Source of the DNA: Streptomyces lienomycini
GTDB taxonomy: Bacteria; Actinomycetota; Actinomycetes; Streptomycetales; Streptomycetaceae
DNA: 64,000 nt
Assembly: GCF_027947595.1 (NCBI RefSeq)
Contig: NZ_CP116257.1
Location: forward strand, 3,286,001-3,350,000
Direction: 5' to 3'
Below the pieces are notes generated by a model, which worked only from the letters and a program-made list of their open reading frames with translations, ran no database searches and had not been told where the DNA came from. Below, one piece after another: positions 32,313-40,942 of this stretch. Position numbers and translations under genes: made by a program. Position 1 is the first letter of the stretch. Each line of letters starts with the position of its first letter.

Positions 32313-32762
32313 TCAGCTCCCGTCGGCCGGCTCCAGGACGAAGACGGGGATGTCCCGGTCCGTCTTCTCCTGGTACTCGGCGTACTGCGGGAACGCCGCG
32401 ACCGCGCGCTCCCACCACTCGGCCTTCTCGGCGCCGGTGACCTCACGGGCCGTCATGTCCCGCTTGTGGGGGCCGTCCTGGAGTTCCACCCGGGGGTCGG
32501 CGCCCACGTTGTAGTACCAGACCGGGTGCTGGGGAGCCCCGCCCAGGGAGGCCACCACGGCGTAGCGGCCCTCGTGCTCGACCCGCATCAGCGGCGTCTT
32601 GCGCAGCTTGCCGCTGCGCGCGCCCCGGGTGGTCAGCACGATCACGGGCAGACCGGTGTCCCGCAGGGTCGTCCCCTCGGTGCCGCCCGAGCTCTCGTAC
32701 AGCTCGACCTGTTCGCGCACCCACTGCGTCGGGCTGGGTTCGTACTCGCCGTCAAGAGGCAT
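32313..32762 (-). CDS. F420-dependent nitroreductase (DDN) family protein
   Basis: A 149-residue split beta-barrel of the deazaflavin-dependent nitroreductase type. Signatures are [20 protein letters not shown], the basic patch that binds the F420 tail, then [20 protein letters not shown] and [12 protein letters not shown]. Relatives (Ddn and FDORs) use reduced F420 to reduce quinones or nitro compounds. The physiological substrate is unknown. It is convergent with the CDF gene and divergent from the CYP105 unit. Confidence 0.92.
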   Translation of the reverse strand: MPLDGEYEPSPTQWVREQVELYESSGGTEGTTLRDTGLPVIVLTTRGARSGKLRKTPLMRVEHEGRYAVVASLGGAPQHPVWYYNVGADPRVELQDGPHKRDMTAREVTGAEKAEWWERAVAAFPQYAEYQEKTDRDIPVFVLEPADGS

Positions 32763-33142
32763 CCGCGCATCCGTCCCATCGTCGTGTCACAAGGCCGGCC
32801 GGACCGGTGAGCCCACCGTCCGGCGCGTAACCATCCTTACCCCATCCTGCCCGCCGACCCCCGGTGGCCGCGCGGACATCCGGACGGGAGAGGTCCGGTC
32901 GACTGCCGCCGCACCGTGCCGCTCGGCCAGTTCCGACGGGCGCCCGGCGCCGCCGGGGGACGTGATCGGGCCACCCGCGCGACGCGACGGACCGCGGGGG
33001 AGGGGACGTGTCGCCTCCGACCCGGTGTTCCCCGGCCAGTCTGCTCCCGCCACCGTTGTGGCCGAACTTGACGTCGTCCCATAGATGCCCGAGGCATCTA
33101 ATGAAGATCGGCACGCCGCACTCTTCGTCTGCGAGGTCTTCC
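32763..33142. other. Divergent promoter region, 380 bp
   Basis: No gene supported on either strand. It lies between the F420-dependent enzyme (-) and the P450 (+). The last 80 bp hold a promoter-like TTGACG (33068-33073) and the inverted repeat at 33083-33099. The rest is GC-rich without clear features. Confidence 0.45.
33083..33099. promoter_or_regulatory. Operator candidate AGATGCC-CGA-GGCATCT before the P450
   Basis: Perfect 7-bp arms with a 3-bp centre. The site lies 44 bp before the P450 start and just behind TTGACG (33068-33073), so it would cover the -10 region. This is the geometry of a repressor site controlling the P450-ferredoxin pair. The cognate protein is not known; the TetR gene next to the ferredoxin has a different operator type (see 35214-35266). 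Confidence 0.6.
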
Positions 33143-34381
33143 ATGACGGACACGAACACGACGACCGGCACCGGCACGACGACCGACGCGGGCCCGGCGC
33201 AGCCCGTCGCCTTCCCCCAGGACCGGACCTGCCCGTACCAGCCGCCCCCCGGCTACGACCCGCTGCGCGCCACCCGGCCGCTGGCCCGGATCACCCTCTT
33301 CGACGGCCGCCCCGCCTGGCTGGTGACCGGGCACACCGCAGCCCGCCGGCTGCTGGCCGACCAACGCCTGTCCACCGACCGCACCCGCGACGACTTCCCC
33401 GCCACCTCGGCGCGGCTGGCCGCCGTACGCGGACGCAGCCCGGCCCTGCTCGGCGTCGACGACCCCGAACACCGCGCCCAGCGCAAGATGGTGCTTCCGG
33501 AGTTCACCTTCAAACGCGCCGCCGCGCTGCGCCCGAGCATCCAGCGGATCGTCGACGAGCGGCTGGACGCGATGATCGCGCAGGGCCCGCCCGCCGACCT
33601 GGTGACGGCCTTCGCGCTGCCCGTGCCCTCGATGGTGATCTGCGCGCTGCTCGGCGTCCCCTACGCCGACCACGACTTCTTCGAGGAGCAGTCCCGTCGG
33701 CTGCTGCGCGGCCCGCTGCCGGCCGACACCCGCGACGCCCGCGACCGACTGGAGGCGTACCTGGGGGAGTTGATCGACCGCAAGCGACAGGCACCCGGCG
33801 ACGGCCTGCTGGACGACCTGGTCCGGCAGCAGCTGGCCGAGGGCGCGATCGACCGCGGGCAACTGATCGCGTTCGCGGTGATCCTGCTGGTCGCGGGACA
33901 CGAGACGACCGCCAACATGATCTCGCTGGGCACCTACACCCTCCTGACCAACCCGGGGCGGCTGGCCGAACTGCGGGAGGATCCCGCGCTGCTGCCCGGC
34001 GCCGTGGAGGAGCTGATGCGCGTCCTGTCGATCGCGGAGGGGCTGCTGCGGATGGCCACCGAGGACATCGACGTGGACGGACAGACCATCCGGGCCGGAG
34101 ACGGGGTGGTCTTCTCGACCTCCGTCATCAACCGCGACGAGAGCGTCTACCCCGACCCGGACGCCCTCGACTGGCACCGCCCGGCCCGTCACCACGTCGC
34201 CTTCGGGTTCGGCATCCACCAGTGCCTGGGCCAGAACCTGGCCCGCGCCGAACTGGAGATCGCCCTGCACACCCTCTTCGACCGGCTGCCCGCGCTGCGC
34301 CTGGCCGCCCCGGCGGACGAGATCCCCTTCAAACCCGGTGACACGATCCAGGGGATGCTGGAACTCCCCGTGGCCTGGTAG
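33143..34381 (+). CDS. Cytochrome P450, CYP105-type
   Basis: A 412-residue class I P450. The I-helix motif is LVAGHETTANM (Gly-His-Glu-Thr-Thr), the K-helix ExxR lies in VEELMRVLS and the heme loop is FGFGIHQCLGQNLAR. The N-terminal FPQDRTCPYQPPPGYDPLR and LLGVDDPEHRAQRKMVLPEF are strongly CYP105-like. CYP105 enzymes oxidise a wide range of xenobiotics, fatty acids and macrolides. The ferredoxin gene directly downstream (12 bp) is the likely electron donor. GAGG precedes the ATG. An operator-like repeat lies upstream. Confidence 0.93.
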   Translation: MTDTNTTTGTGTTTDAGPAQPVAFPQDRTCPYQPPPGYDPLRATRPLARITLFDGRPAWLVTGHTAARRLLADQRLSTDRTRDDFPATSARLAAVRGRSPALLGVDDPEHRAQRKMVLPEFTFKRAAALRPSIQRIVDERLDAMIAQGPPADLVTAFALPVPSMVICALLGVPYADHDFFEEQSRRLLRGPLPADTRDARDRLEAYLGELIDRKRQAPGDGLLDDLVRQQLAEGAIDRGQLIAFAVILLVAGHETTANMISLGTYTLLTNPGRLAELREDPALLPGAVEELMRVLSIAEGLLRMATEDIDVDGQTIRAGDGVVFSTSVINRDESVYPDPDALDWHRPARHHVAFGFGIHQCLGQNLARAELEIALHTLFDRLPALRLAAPADEIPFKPGDTIQGMLELPVAW

Positions 34382-34393
34382 GAGGCTCCGCAC

Positions 34394-34594
34394 ATGCGCA
34401 TCGGCATCGACAAGGACACCTGCATCGGCGCGGGGCAGTGCGCCCTGACCGCCCCCGACGTGTTCACCCAGGACGACGACGGCTACAGCACGCTCGTGCC
34501 CGGCCGGGAGGACGGCGGCGGCAGCCCCCTGGTACGGGAGGCGGCCCGGGCGTGCCCCGTGGGCGCGATCACCGTGTCGGAGCGGGTGGGCTGA
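34394..34594 (+). CDS. 3Fe-4S ferredoxin, P450 electron donor
   Basis: A 66-residue ferredoxin. Cluster ligands are Cys10, Cys16 (DTCIGAGQC) and Cys54 (RACPVGA); the position of the fourth Cys is Ala13, so a 3Fe-4S cluster is expected. This is the form that usually serves CYP105 enzymes. It lies 12 bp after the P450 and has GGAGG upstream. Its last 26 bp overlap the convergent TetR gene. Confidence 0.93.
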   Translation: MRIGIDKDTCIGAGQCALTAPDVFTQDDDGYSTLVPGREDGGGSPLVREAARACPVGAITVSERVG

Positions 34595-35195
34595 CCCCCG
34601 CACTCGTACCCGCACCGGCACCCGCACCGGCACTGCTCCCCACCCCGGCGGCGCCCAGCAGCACCCGTGCCGCCGCCCGGGCCTGACCGGCGGGTTCCGT
34701 ACCGCCCGTCACGCCCGCCGTCACCATGGCGCCCTCCGCCAGCAGGAACAGCTGCCCGCCCGTCGCGGCGGGCAGCCCCGTGTCGGCCACCAGGGCGTCG
34801 AGGAACGCGCGGAACGCCGCCTTGTGCGCCCGCACCCGCTCCGCCACCGGCGGCGAGGCGGGCCCCAGTTCGCCGTACGCGTTGATCCAGGCGCAGCCGC
34901 GGAACCCGGGCTCCGCGAACCACTGCCCGAGCCAGTCGAACACGGCCAGCACGCGCGCACCGGGCTCCTCGAACCGGCCGACGTGCTCCGCGAGCCGCCC
35001 CCGCCAGCGCACGTCCCGCCGGTCCAGACAGGCCACCACGAGCTGCTCCTTGGCGGGGAACAGCTGGTACAGGCGCTTGAGCGAGACCCCGGAGGCGCCG
35101 CGGACCTCGTCCATGCCGACGGCCCGCACCCCCCGCGCGTAGAAGAGCCGCTCCGCCGCGTCCAGCGCCCGCTCCCGGGCCGTCTCGGTGTCCAT
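34569..35195 (-). CDS. TetR family regulator
   Basis: A 208-residue protein with the HTH at about residues 8-52 (GMDEVRGASGVSLKRLYQLFPAKEQLV), then an all-helical ligand domain and an unusual C-terminal Gly/Ala-rich tail (AGAGAGAGTSAGV). It is divergent from the DUF1348-type gene. The intergenic region carries two near-identical 18-bp palindromes, which are its probable operators. Its 3' end overlaps the ferredoxin gene. Confidence 0.92.
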   Translation of the reverse strand: MDTETARERALDAAERLFYARGVRAVGMDEVRGASGVSLKRLYQLFPAKEQLVVACLDRRDVRWRGRLAEHVGRFEEPGARVLAVFDWLGQWFAEPGFRGCAWINAYGELGPASPPVAERVRAHKAAFRAFLDALVADTGLPAATGGQLFLLAEGAMVTAGVTGGTEPAGQARAAARVLLGAAGVGSSAGAGAGAGTSAGVSPPAPTR

Positions 35196-35213
35196 GGGTC
35201 CTCTTCCTTGACC

Positions 35214-35231
35214 GGAGAACGTTCGTTCTCC
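35214..35231. promoter_or_regulatory. TetR operator candidate 1
   Basis: GGAGAACGTTCGTTCTCC, with perfect 8-bp arms, lies 19 bp upstream of the TetR gene. It is nearly identical to the second copy at 35249-35266. Sites with a CGTTCT-type half are known for many TetR regulators. Confidence 0.85.
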
Positions 35232-35248
35232 TACGGTAGCAGTCAGCT

Positions 35249-35266
35249 GGAGAACGCTCGTTCTCC
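35249..35266. promoter_or_regulatory. TetR operator candidate 2
   Basis: GGAGAACGCTCGTTCTCC differs from the first copy only at one central base. Its centre is 35 bp from the other. It lies 24 bp upstream of the plus-strand gene start, so one repressor can control both divergent genes. Confidence 0.85.
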
Positions 35267-35290
35267 TCTGCTGTTTACGGAGGTTCAGCC

Positions 35291-35728
35291 ATGACGACGA
35301 CCGACCGACCGCCCCTGCCCCCGTTCACCCGCGAGAGCGCGGCACGCAAGGTGCGGGCCGCAGAGGACGCCTGGAACACCCGTGACCCGCACAAGGTCGC
35401 CCTCGCCTACTCCGAGGACTCGGTCTGGCGCAACCGGGACTCCTTCCTCACCGGCCGCGCCGCCATCGTCGAGTTCCTGACCGCCAAGTGGGAGCGCGAG
35501 CGGGAGTACGCGCTGCGCAAGGACCTGTGGGCCTTCGACGGCAACCGCATCGCCGTCCGCTTCCGTTACGAGTCCCGCGACGCCGACGGCCAGTGGTGGC
35601 GCTCCTACGGCAACGAGCTGTGGGAGTTCGACGAGCACGGCCTGATGACCCGGCGCGAGGCGAGCATCAACGACGTACCCATCGAGGAGGCGGACCGGCG
35701 CATCCTCGGGCCGAGGCCCGCCCAGTAG
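35291..35728 (+). CDS. DUF1348 / nuclear transport factor 2-like protein
   Basis: A 145-residue protein of the SnoaL/NTF2 cone-fold group: [39 protein letters not shown] and [19 protein letters not shown] are DUF1348 hallmarks. Function unknown; often seen next to TetR regulators. It is probably repressed by the divergent TetR through the twin palindromes. ATG 35291 has GGAGG 7 nt upstream. Confidence 0.92.
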   Translation: MTTTDRPPLPPFTRESAARKVRAAEDAWNTRDPHKVALAYSEDSVWRNRDSFLTGRAAIVEFLTAKWEREREYALRKDLWAFDGNRIAVRFRYESRDADGQWWRSYGNELWEFDEHGLMTRREASINDVPIEEADRRILGPRPAQ

Positions 35729-35737
35729 GGTGCCCGG

Positions 35738-36286
35738 GTGAGCGAACAGGCTGCCGGCGGTACCACCGGACGACCCTTCCTCCACGTCGTCGTCTGCGCC
35801 GCGGGCGTGGCCGAAGGCGTCGGCGCCCTGATCGACGCGGCACAACGGCGCGGCTGGGAGGTCGGGGTCGTGGCGACACCGGTCGCCATGGGCGGCTTCT
35901 TCGACGCGGCCGCCGTCGAGGCACGCACCGGCCGGCCGATCCGCTCGGCCTGGCGCACCCCCGGCGATCCGCGGCCCTTCCCGGCGCCCGACGCCGTCGT
36001 GGTCGCGCCCGCCACCTTCAACACCGTCAACAAGTGGGCGGCCGGGCTGGCCGACACCCTCGCCGTGGCCACCCTGTGCGAGGCGTGCGGTCTCGGCGTC
36101 CCCGTCGCCGTCCTGCCCTGCGTGGCCGACGCGCTGGCCTCCCACCCCGCCTACCGGGAGAGCCTGGAGCGGCTGCGCGGGATGGGCGTGCGCTTCGGCG
36201 ATCCGTACACCGGGGACGCGGGGGAGGACGGCGGCCGCCCGGAGTTCGGCTGGGAACGGGCCCTGGACCTGCTCGAACGGCGCTGA
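35738..36286 (+). CDS. Flavoprotein (HFCD family)
   Basis: A 182-residue protein related to homo-oligomeric flavin-containing Cys decarboxylases. Seen are VVVCAAGVAEGVGALIDAAQ at the start, VVATPVAMGGFF, DAVVVAPATFNTVNKWAAGLAD (PxTxNTxxK type) and VAVLPCVADALASHP. FMN binding is likely; decarboxylase activity is uncertain. GTG start, 9 bp after the DUF1348 gene, so co-transcribed and under the same TetR control. Confidence 0.85.
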   Translation: MSEQAAGGTTGRPFLHVVVCAAGVAEGVGALIDAAQRRGWEVGVVATPVAMGGFFDAAAVEARTGRPIRSAWRTPGDPRPFPAPDAVVVAPATFNTVNKWAAGLADTLAVATLCEACGLGVPVAVLPCVADALASHPAYRESLERLRGMGVRFGDPYTGDAGEDGGRPEFGWERALDLLERR

Positions 36287-36367
36287 CCCGCGGGAAGTTC
36301 GAGCCCGCACGAAGACGTACGCTCGGCCCTGGTACCCCGATGATCGGCGAAGACAGGAGCAGCAACG

Positions 36368-37336
36368 ATGCAGTACGTGAAGCTCGGCTCGACCGGCCTG
36401 GACGTGTCGCGGATCTGCCTGGGCTGCATGACCTACGGCGACCCCGCCCGCGGCACGCACGAGTGGACCCTCGGCGAGGAGGCCTCGCGTCCGCTGATCC
36501 GGCAGGCGCTGGAGGCCGGGATCACCTTCTTCGACACGGCCAACGTCTACTCCGACGGCACCAGCGAGGAGATCGTCGGCAAGGCGCTCGCCGACTTCGC
36601 CCGCAGGGACGACATCGTGCTCGCGACGAAGGTGCACGGCCGGATGCGACCCGGACCGAACGGCGGGGGACTGTCCCGCAAGGCGATCATGACGGAGATC
36701 GAGCACAGCCTGCGGCGCCTGGGCACCGACTACGTCGACCTCTACCAGATCCACCGCTTCGACCCGGGCACGCCGGTCGAGGAGACGATGGAGGCCCTGC
36801 ACGACCTGGTGAAGGCGGGCAAGGTCCGCTACATCGGGGCCAGTTCGATGTACGCCTGGCAGTTCTCCAAGATGCAGTACGCCGCCGAGCGGCACGGCTG
36901 GACCAGGTTCGTGTCCATGCAGAACCACTACAACCTCGTCTACCGCGAGGAGGAGCGCGAGATGCTGCCCCTCTGCGCGGACCAGGGCGTCGGCGTGCTG
37001 CCCTGGAGCCCGCTCGCCCGCGGCCGCCTCACCCGGGACTGGGACACCGCCACCGGGCGCAGCGCCACCGACACCTTCGGCAGCACCCTCTACCAGGAGG
37101 GCGACCGCGCCGTGGTCGAGGCCGTCACCCGCATCGCCGGCGAGCGAGGCGTCCCGCGCGCCCAGGTGGCCCTGGCGTGGCTGCTGCACCGGGACACGGT
37201 GACCGCGCCGATCGTCGGCGCCTCCAGGGCGGGACACCTCGAGGACGCCGTGGCGGCGGTCGAACTCACCCTGACGGAGAAGGAGACCGAGGAACTGGAG
37301 CGGCCCTACGCACCGCACCCGATCGCCGGCCACTGA
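36368..37336 (+). CDS. Aldo/keto reductase
   Basis: A 322-residue TIM-barrel reductase. The catalytic tetrad is visible as Asp in FFDTANVYSDG (with Tyr of NVYS), Lys in LATKVHG and His in YQIHRFDPG. The NADPH part is APIVGASRAGHLEDAV. The YKxLGxTGLxVSRICLGCMTYG start groups it with YghZ/Tas-type aldehyde reductases. It acts in the cytosol on aldehydes; the physiological substrate is unknown. It begins 81 bp after the flavoprotein gene. Confidence 0.93.
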   Translation: MQYVKLGSTGLDVSRICLGCMTYGDPARGTHEWTLGEEASRPLIRQALEAGITFFDTANVYSDGTSEEIVGKALADFARRDDIVLATKVHGRMRPGPNGGGLSRKAIMTEIEHSLRRLGTDYVDLYQIHRFDPGTPVEETMEALHDLVKAGKVRYIGASSMYAWQFSKMQYAAERHGWTRFVSMQNHYNLVYREEEREMLPLCADQGVGVLPWSPLARGRLTRDWDTATGRSATDTFGSTLYQEGDRAVVEAVTRIAGERGVPRAQVALAWLLHRDTVTAPIVGASRAGHLEDAVAAVELTLTEKETEELERPYAPHPIAGH

Positions 37337-37385
37337 CCGGCGGACCGGCGCGACCGGGACGGCACCTGCGAGGACCGCCGAGGCC

Positions 37386-38054
37386 TCAGGGGCCGGTGCC
37401 CGCGTCCAGGGCGGTGACGGACACCGACGACGCGTTGCCGCCCACCGGGACCGCGCCGGCCGTCCACTCCACCTTCAGGGGCTCCCGTTCGTCCGGCGGG
37501 GTGACGAGCAGCGCCGCCGGAGTGGCCGTACGGGCGCCGCTGATCTCCGGGCTGGAGAACGACAGCCCGGCCCACGCGCTCCTGCCCGGCGCCAGCGTGA
37601 CCGTCTCCGGGGAGCCGGGCCCGCGCTCCGGGTCCGGGCCCACCTGCCTGCCGGACGCGTCCACGAAGGCGGCGCCCGGATAGCCGTACACCGTGCAGGT
37701 GCGGTCGGAGGTGTTGGTCAGCACGACGGGGAAGTTGCGCTGACCGGCCCCCGGGTCCACTCGGCCGACGGAGGCCCGCAGCTCAGAGGTGTGGCAGCGG
37801 CCGTCGGTGCGGGCGGAGGACGAGGCCGAGCCCGCGGTGTCGCTGGGCGTGGCGCCGACCGCCGGCGCGGTGGTGGCCGTGCCGGTCGCGGTGTCCGTGC
37901 CCGGTTCCGCGCTGGTGGTGCGGGTGGTCTCCCCGGGCTGCGGGGTGCCGCTCGAGGTGGCGTTCTCGTCGCCGCAGGCGGTCAGCAGACCGAGCAGCGC
38001 GACCGCGCTCGCGAGCAGCGCCGTCCGGCGCACCGGCTGGGACGTGTTCGGCAT
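37386..38054 (-). CDS. DUF4232 lipoprotein
   Basis: A 222-residue exported protein. A signal peptide ends in the lipobox LLTAC, so Cys27 is lipidated. A Thr/Ser/Ala-rich linker (about residues 30-85) leads to a DUF4232 domain with GQRNFPVVLTNTSDRTCTVYGYPGAAFVD. Two Cys in that domain may form a disulfide. The domain is common in Streptomyces cell-surface proteins and has no assigned role. Convergent with the aldo/keto reductase. Confidence 0.92.
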   Translation of the reverse strand: MPNTSQPVRRTALLASAVALLGLLTACGDENATSSGTPQPGETTRTTSAEPGTDTATGTATTAPAVGATPSDTAGSASSSARTDGRCHTSELRASVGRVDPGAGQRNFPVVLTNTSDRTCTVYGYPGAAFVDASGRQVGPDPERGPGSPETVTLAPGRSAWAGLSFSSPEISGARTATPAALLVTPPDEREPLKVEWTAGAVPVGGNASSVSVTALDAGTGP

Positions 38055-38138
38055 CGTCTCTCCACACTCCCGTCAGGTTGTCGCGCACGGCCCTGGACCG
38101 ACCGGCCGTGCGCCCTGTGTCTCGAGTGTCCCGCCGTA

Positions 38139-38176
38139 CGGCCGGGGAAACGAGGGGCGCATTCCCCCTCCGGCCG
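38139..38176 (-). terminator. Imperfect hairpin after the phosphatase gene
   Basis: CGGCCGGGGAA pairs with TTCCCC-CT-CCGGCCG, leaving a 2-nt bulge. It lies about 65 bp beyond the stop of the SpoIIE-type gene on the minus strand and is a likely terminator. Confidence 0.45.
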
Positions 38177-38239
38177 GAGCCGACGGGGCGCGCGCGTTCA
38201 CCACCGGGGCGCGGGCGCACTCCCGTGCGAACGGGGAAC

Positions 38240-40621
38240 TCACACCTCGTCGTCGAGCAGTCCCAGCTCCGCCCAGATCGTCTTGCCCTCGGTCGTGTGC
38301 CGGCTGCCCCAGCGCTGGGTGAGCTGGGCGACCAGCAGCAGACCGCGCCCGCCCTCGTCCCAGGTCCTGGCCCGGCGCAGGTGCGGCGCGGTGTGGCTGG
38401 TGTCGGAGACCTCGCAGATCAGCGTGGCCGTGTCGTGGATCAGCCGGAGCCGGATGGGCGGGGAGCCGTACCGGATGGCGTTGGTGACCAGCTCGCTGAC
38501 GACCAGTTCCGCGGTGAAGGTCGCCTCCAGCAGGCCCCAGTCGGCGAGCTGTTCGAGGACCTGCTTGCGTACGGGGGCGACCAGCGACGGGTCGGCGGGG
38601 ATGTCCCAGGTGGCGACCTGTCCGGCGGGCAGCCCGCGGGTACGGGCCAGCAGCAGGGCCACGTCGTCGGCGGCGCTGCCGGACGGGAGCAGGGTGCGCA
38701 GTACGCGGTCGCAGGCGGCGTCCAGGGAGTCGGCGGGGGCGGCCAGGGCGTCGCGCAGCAGCTCCTGGCCGGCGTCGGCGTCCTGGTCCCGGCTCTCGAT
38801 CAGCCCGTCGGTGTAGAGCGCCAGCACGCTGCCCTCGGGCAGCTCCAGCTCGGCCGACTCGAACGGCAGTCCGCCCACCCCCAGCGGTGGCCCGGAGGGC
38901 AGCTCGACCTGCCGGGGCGGGCCGTCCGGCGGGATCAGGACGGGCGCCGGATGCCCGGCCCGGGCCAGGGAGCAGCGCCGCGACACCGGGTCGTACACCA
39001 CGTACAGGCAGGTCGCGCCGAGTTCGCCCGCCACGTCGTCGCCGGACTCCTCGGACAGCCGGACGACCAGGTCGTCGAGGTGGGTGAGCAGTTCCTCCGG
39101 GGTCAGGTCGATGTCGGCGAGGGTGCGCACGGCGGTGCGCAGCCGGCCCATCGTGGCCGAAGCCTGGATGCCGTGGCCGACGACGTCCCCGACGACCATG
39201 GCCACGCGCATCCCGGACAGCGGGATGACGTCGAACCAGTCGCCGCCGACGCCCGAGCGGGCCGCCGGAAGGTAGCGGGACGCAGCCTCCACCGCGGCGG
39301 TGGGCGGCAGCCACCGGGGCAGCAGGCTGCGCTGCAGGGTCAGCGTGGCCTCGCGCTCGCGGGAGTAGCGGCGGGCGTTGTCGATGCAGACGGCGGCGCG
39401 GGCGCTGACCTCCTCGGCCAGCAGCACGTCGTCGTGCGTGAACGGGTCGGGACGCCGGAACCGGGTGAAGACGGCGACGCCGAGGGTGGTGCCGCGGGCC
39501 TGGAGCGGCACCGACATCGTGGAGTGGATGCCGTACTCCTCGACCCGCCGGAGCCGGACGGGGTCCCAGCGGAGCCAGCGTTCGAGGTCGCCGTAGGCCA
39601 CCGAGGCCACGATCACCTGCCCCGAGAGCAGGCACTCGGCCTGGGGGGAGCCGGCCGGGTAGGAGTCGAGCTGCCCGGTCGCGGCCACCGACTGCGGGCA
39701 CTGCGCGGTGACCGACCGGTGGGCGGTCCGGCGCAGGTCGACCGGGGGTTCGACCACGGTGGCGGGCTCACCGCCGTGCTCCCGCGGCTCCAGCAGATCG
39801 ACGCTGACGAAGTCGGCGAGCACCGGAACGCACACGTCCGCCAGCTCCTGCGCCGTACGGGTGACGTCGAGGGTGGTGCCGATGCGCACGCTGGCCTCGT
39901 TGACGAGTTGCAGCCGTTCCCGGGCGCGGTGCTGCTCCGTGAAGTCGTGGGCGCTCACGCACACGCCGCACACCCGGCCGTCGGCGTCCGTGAGCGGGGC
40001 GATACGGGCGTTCCACGCGTGGGCGCGGCTCTCGCCCACCGCCTTGAGACGGGTCTGCATGTCGTGCCGCCGGCCGGAGGACAGGACGCGCCGCATCTGC
40101 CGTTCCAGTTCCACGTTCTGCGGCCGGCCGCTGATGTCGGTGGCCCGCAGACCGCGGACGAGGTCGGCGGGGAGCCCCATCAGCCGCGCCATGGCGTCGT
40201 TGACCCCGCGCAGCAGGAGGCGGTCGTCGAAGATCATCATGGCGCAGGGGGACTGGGTGAGGGCCGCTTCGAACAGCGGGTCGTCCTGCGGCTCGGGGCC
40301 GGACTCCAGCGGGGTGACGGCGAGCCAGGTGTCCGGGGCGCCGTCCGAGGCCGGTCGGCGGTGCGCGAGCACCCACACCGACACGGTGTGCCCGTCGCGG
40401 TGCCGCAGCGCCAGGGTGCCGCTCCAGTGCCTGTCGTCGCGCCCGGGGGGCGTGCCGTCGCGGTCGCCGGCGAGCAGGTCGGCGGCGGGGTGCCCCACGA
40501 CCTCGTCGGCCGGGTGGCCGAGCAGCAGGCGGGCGCCCTCGTTCCACTCCCGCAAGGTGCCGGAGTCGTCGACGACGACGCGGGCCGTGGCGGCATCGTC
40601 GAACGGGTTGACCGGACTCAT
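38240..40621 (-). CDS. PAS-GAF-SpoIIE protein phosphatase with C-terminal HATPase kinase domain
   Basis: A 793-residue multi-domain regulator: two PAS domains (~15-115 and ~125-240), a GAF domain (~255-410), a PPM/SpoIIE phosphatase (~440-650, with GVGGDWFDVIPL and VGDVVGHGIQASATM) and an RsbW-like HATPase (~670-790, with ELVVSELVTNAIRYGSPP and GGRGLLLVAQL). This combination dephosphorylates anti-sigma antagonists and may also phosphorylate them, so it could feed into STAS proteins such as the one at 21562. Start ATG 40621 has GGAG upstream; a GTG 27 nt earlier is possible. Confidence 0.92.
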   Translation of the reverse strand: MSPVNPFDDAATARVVVDDSGTLREWNEGARLLLGHPADEVVGHPAADLLAGDRDGTPPGRDDRHWSGTLALRHRDGHTVSVWVLAHRRPASDGAPDTWLAVTPLESGPEPQDDPLFEAALTQSPCAMMIFDDRLLLRGVNDAMARLMGLPADLVRGLRATDISGRPQNVELERQMRRVLSSGRRHDMQTRLKAVGESRAHAWNARIAPLTDADGRVCGVCVSAHDFTEQHRARERLQLVNEASVRIGTTLDVTRTAQELADVCVPVLADFVSVDLLEPREHGGEPATVVEPPVDLRRTAHRSVTAQCPQSVAATGQLDSYPAGSPQAECLLSGQVIVASVAYGDLERWLRWDPVRLRRVEEYGIHSTMSVPLQARGTTLGVAVFTRFRRPDPFTHDDVLLAEEVSARAAVCIDNARRYSREREATLTLQRSLLPRWLPPTAAVEAASRYLPAARSGVGGDWFDVIPLSGMRVAMVVGDVVGHGIQASATMGRLRTAVRTLADIDLTPEELLTHLDDLVVRLSEESGDDVAGELGATCLYVVYDPVSRRCSLARAGHPAPVLIPPDGPPRQVELPSGPPLGVGGLPFESAELELPEGSVLALYTDGLIESRDQDADAGQELLRDALAAPADSLDAACDRVLRTLLPSGSAADDVALLLARTRGLPAGQVATWDIPADPSLVAPVRKQVLEQLADWGLLEATFTAELVVSELVTNAIRYGSPPIRLRLIHDTATLICEVSDTSHTAPHLRRARTWDEGGRGLLLVAQLTQRWGSRHTTEGKTIWAELGLLDDEV

Positions 40622-40942
40622 CGTCGCCACTCCATTGCGCACACCCACAGTGATCAGCGCGTCACCTGCTTCCCAGCCTAGTGGGTCCGGGCCCGGTGCG
40701 GACCCGAACCCGCCGGGCGCGGGCGGCCCCGCCCGGGGGGTGGGTCAGCGGACGGTTCCGGACCGCGCAAGACAGAAAGAGCTTTCCGCGCCCTTGACGG
40801 GCGCGTGTGGCTCGACGTCAGAATCTGTTTGTTCGCGATTGCTTGTGAGTGCTTCTGAGTATCGAAGAGTTCTGAAGCGTTCCGAAATGGTTCGGGTGGT
40901 TCCGATGAGTTCCCAGACGAGTTGCACAGAGGGAGATCCGTC
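40622..40942. other. Divergent promoter region, 321 bp, with AT-richer tract
   Basis: No gene seen. It holds the promoters of the SpoIIE gene (-) and the GH2 gene (+). CGCGCCC-N5-GGGCGCG (40787-40805) is an inverted repeat around TTGAC. The stretch 40810-40935 is unusually AT-rich for this genome and has several GTTC-type repeats (GTTCC, GGTTC), a likely promoter and regulator-binding zone for the glycosidase. Confidence 0.5.
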
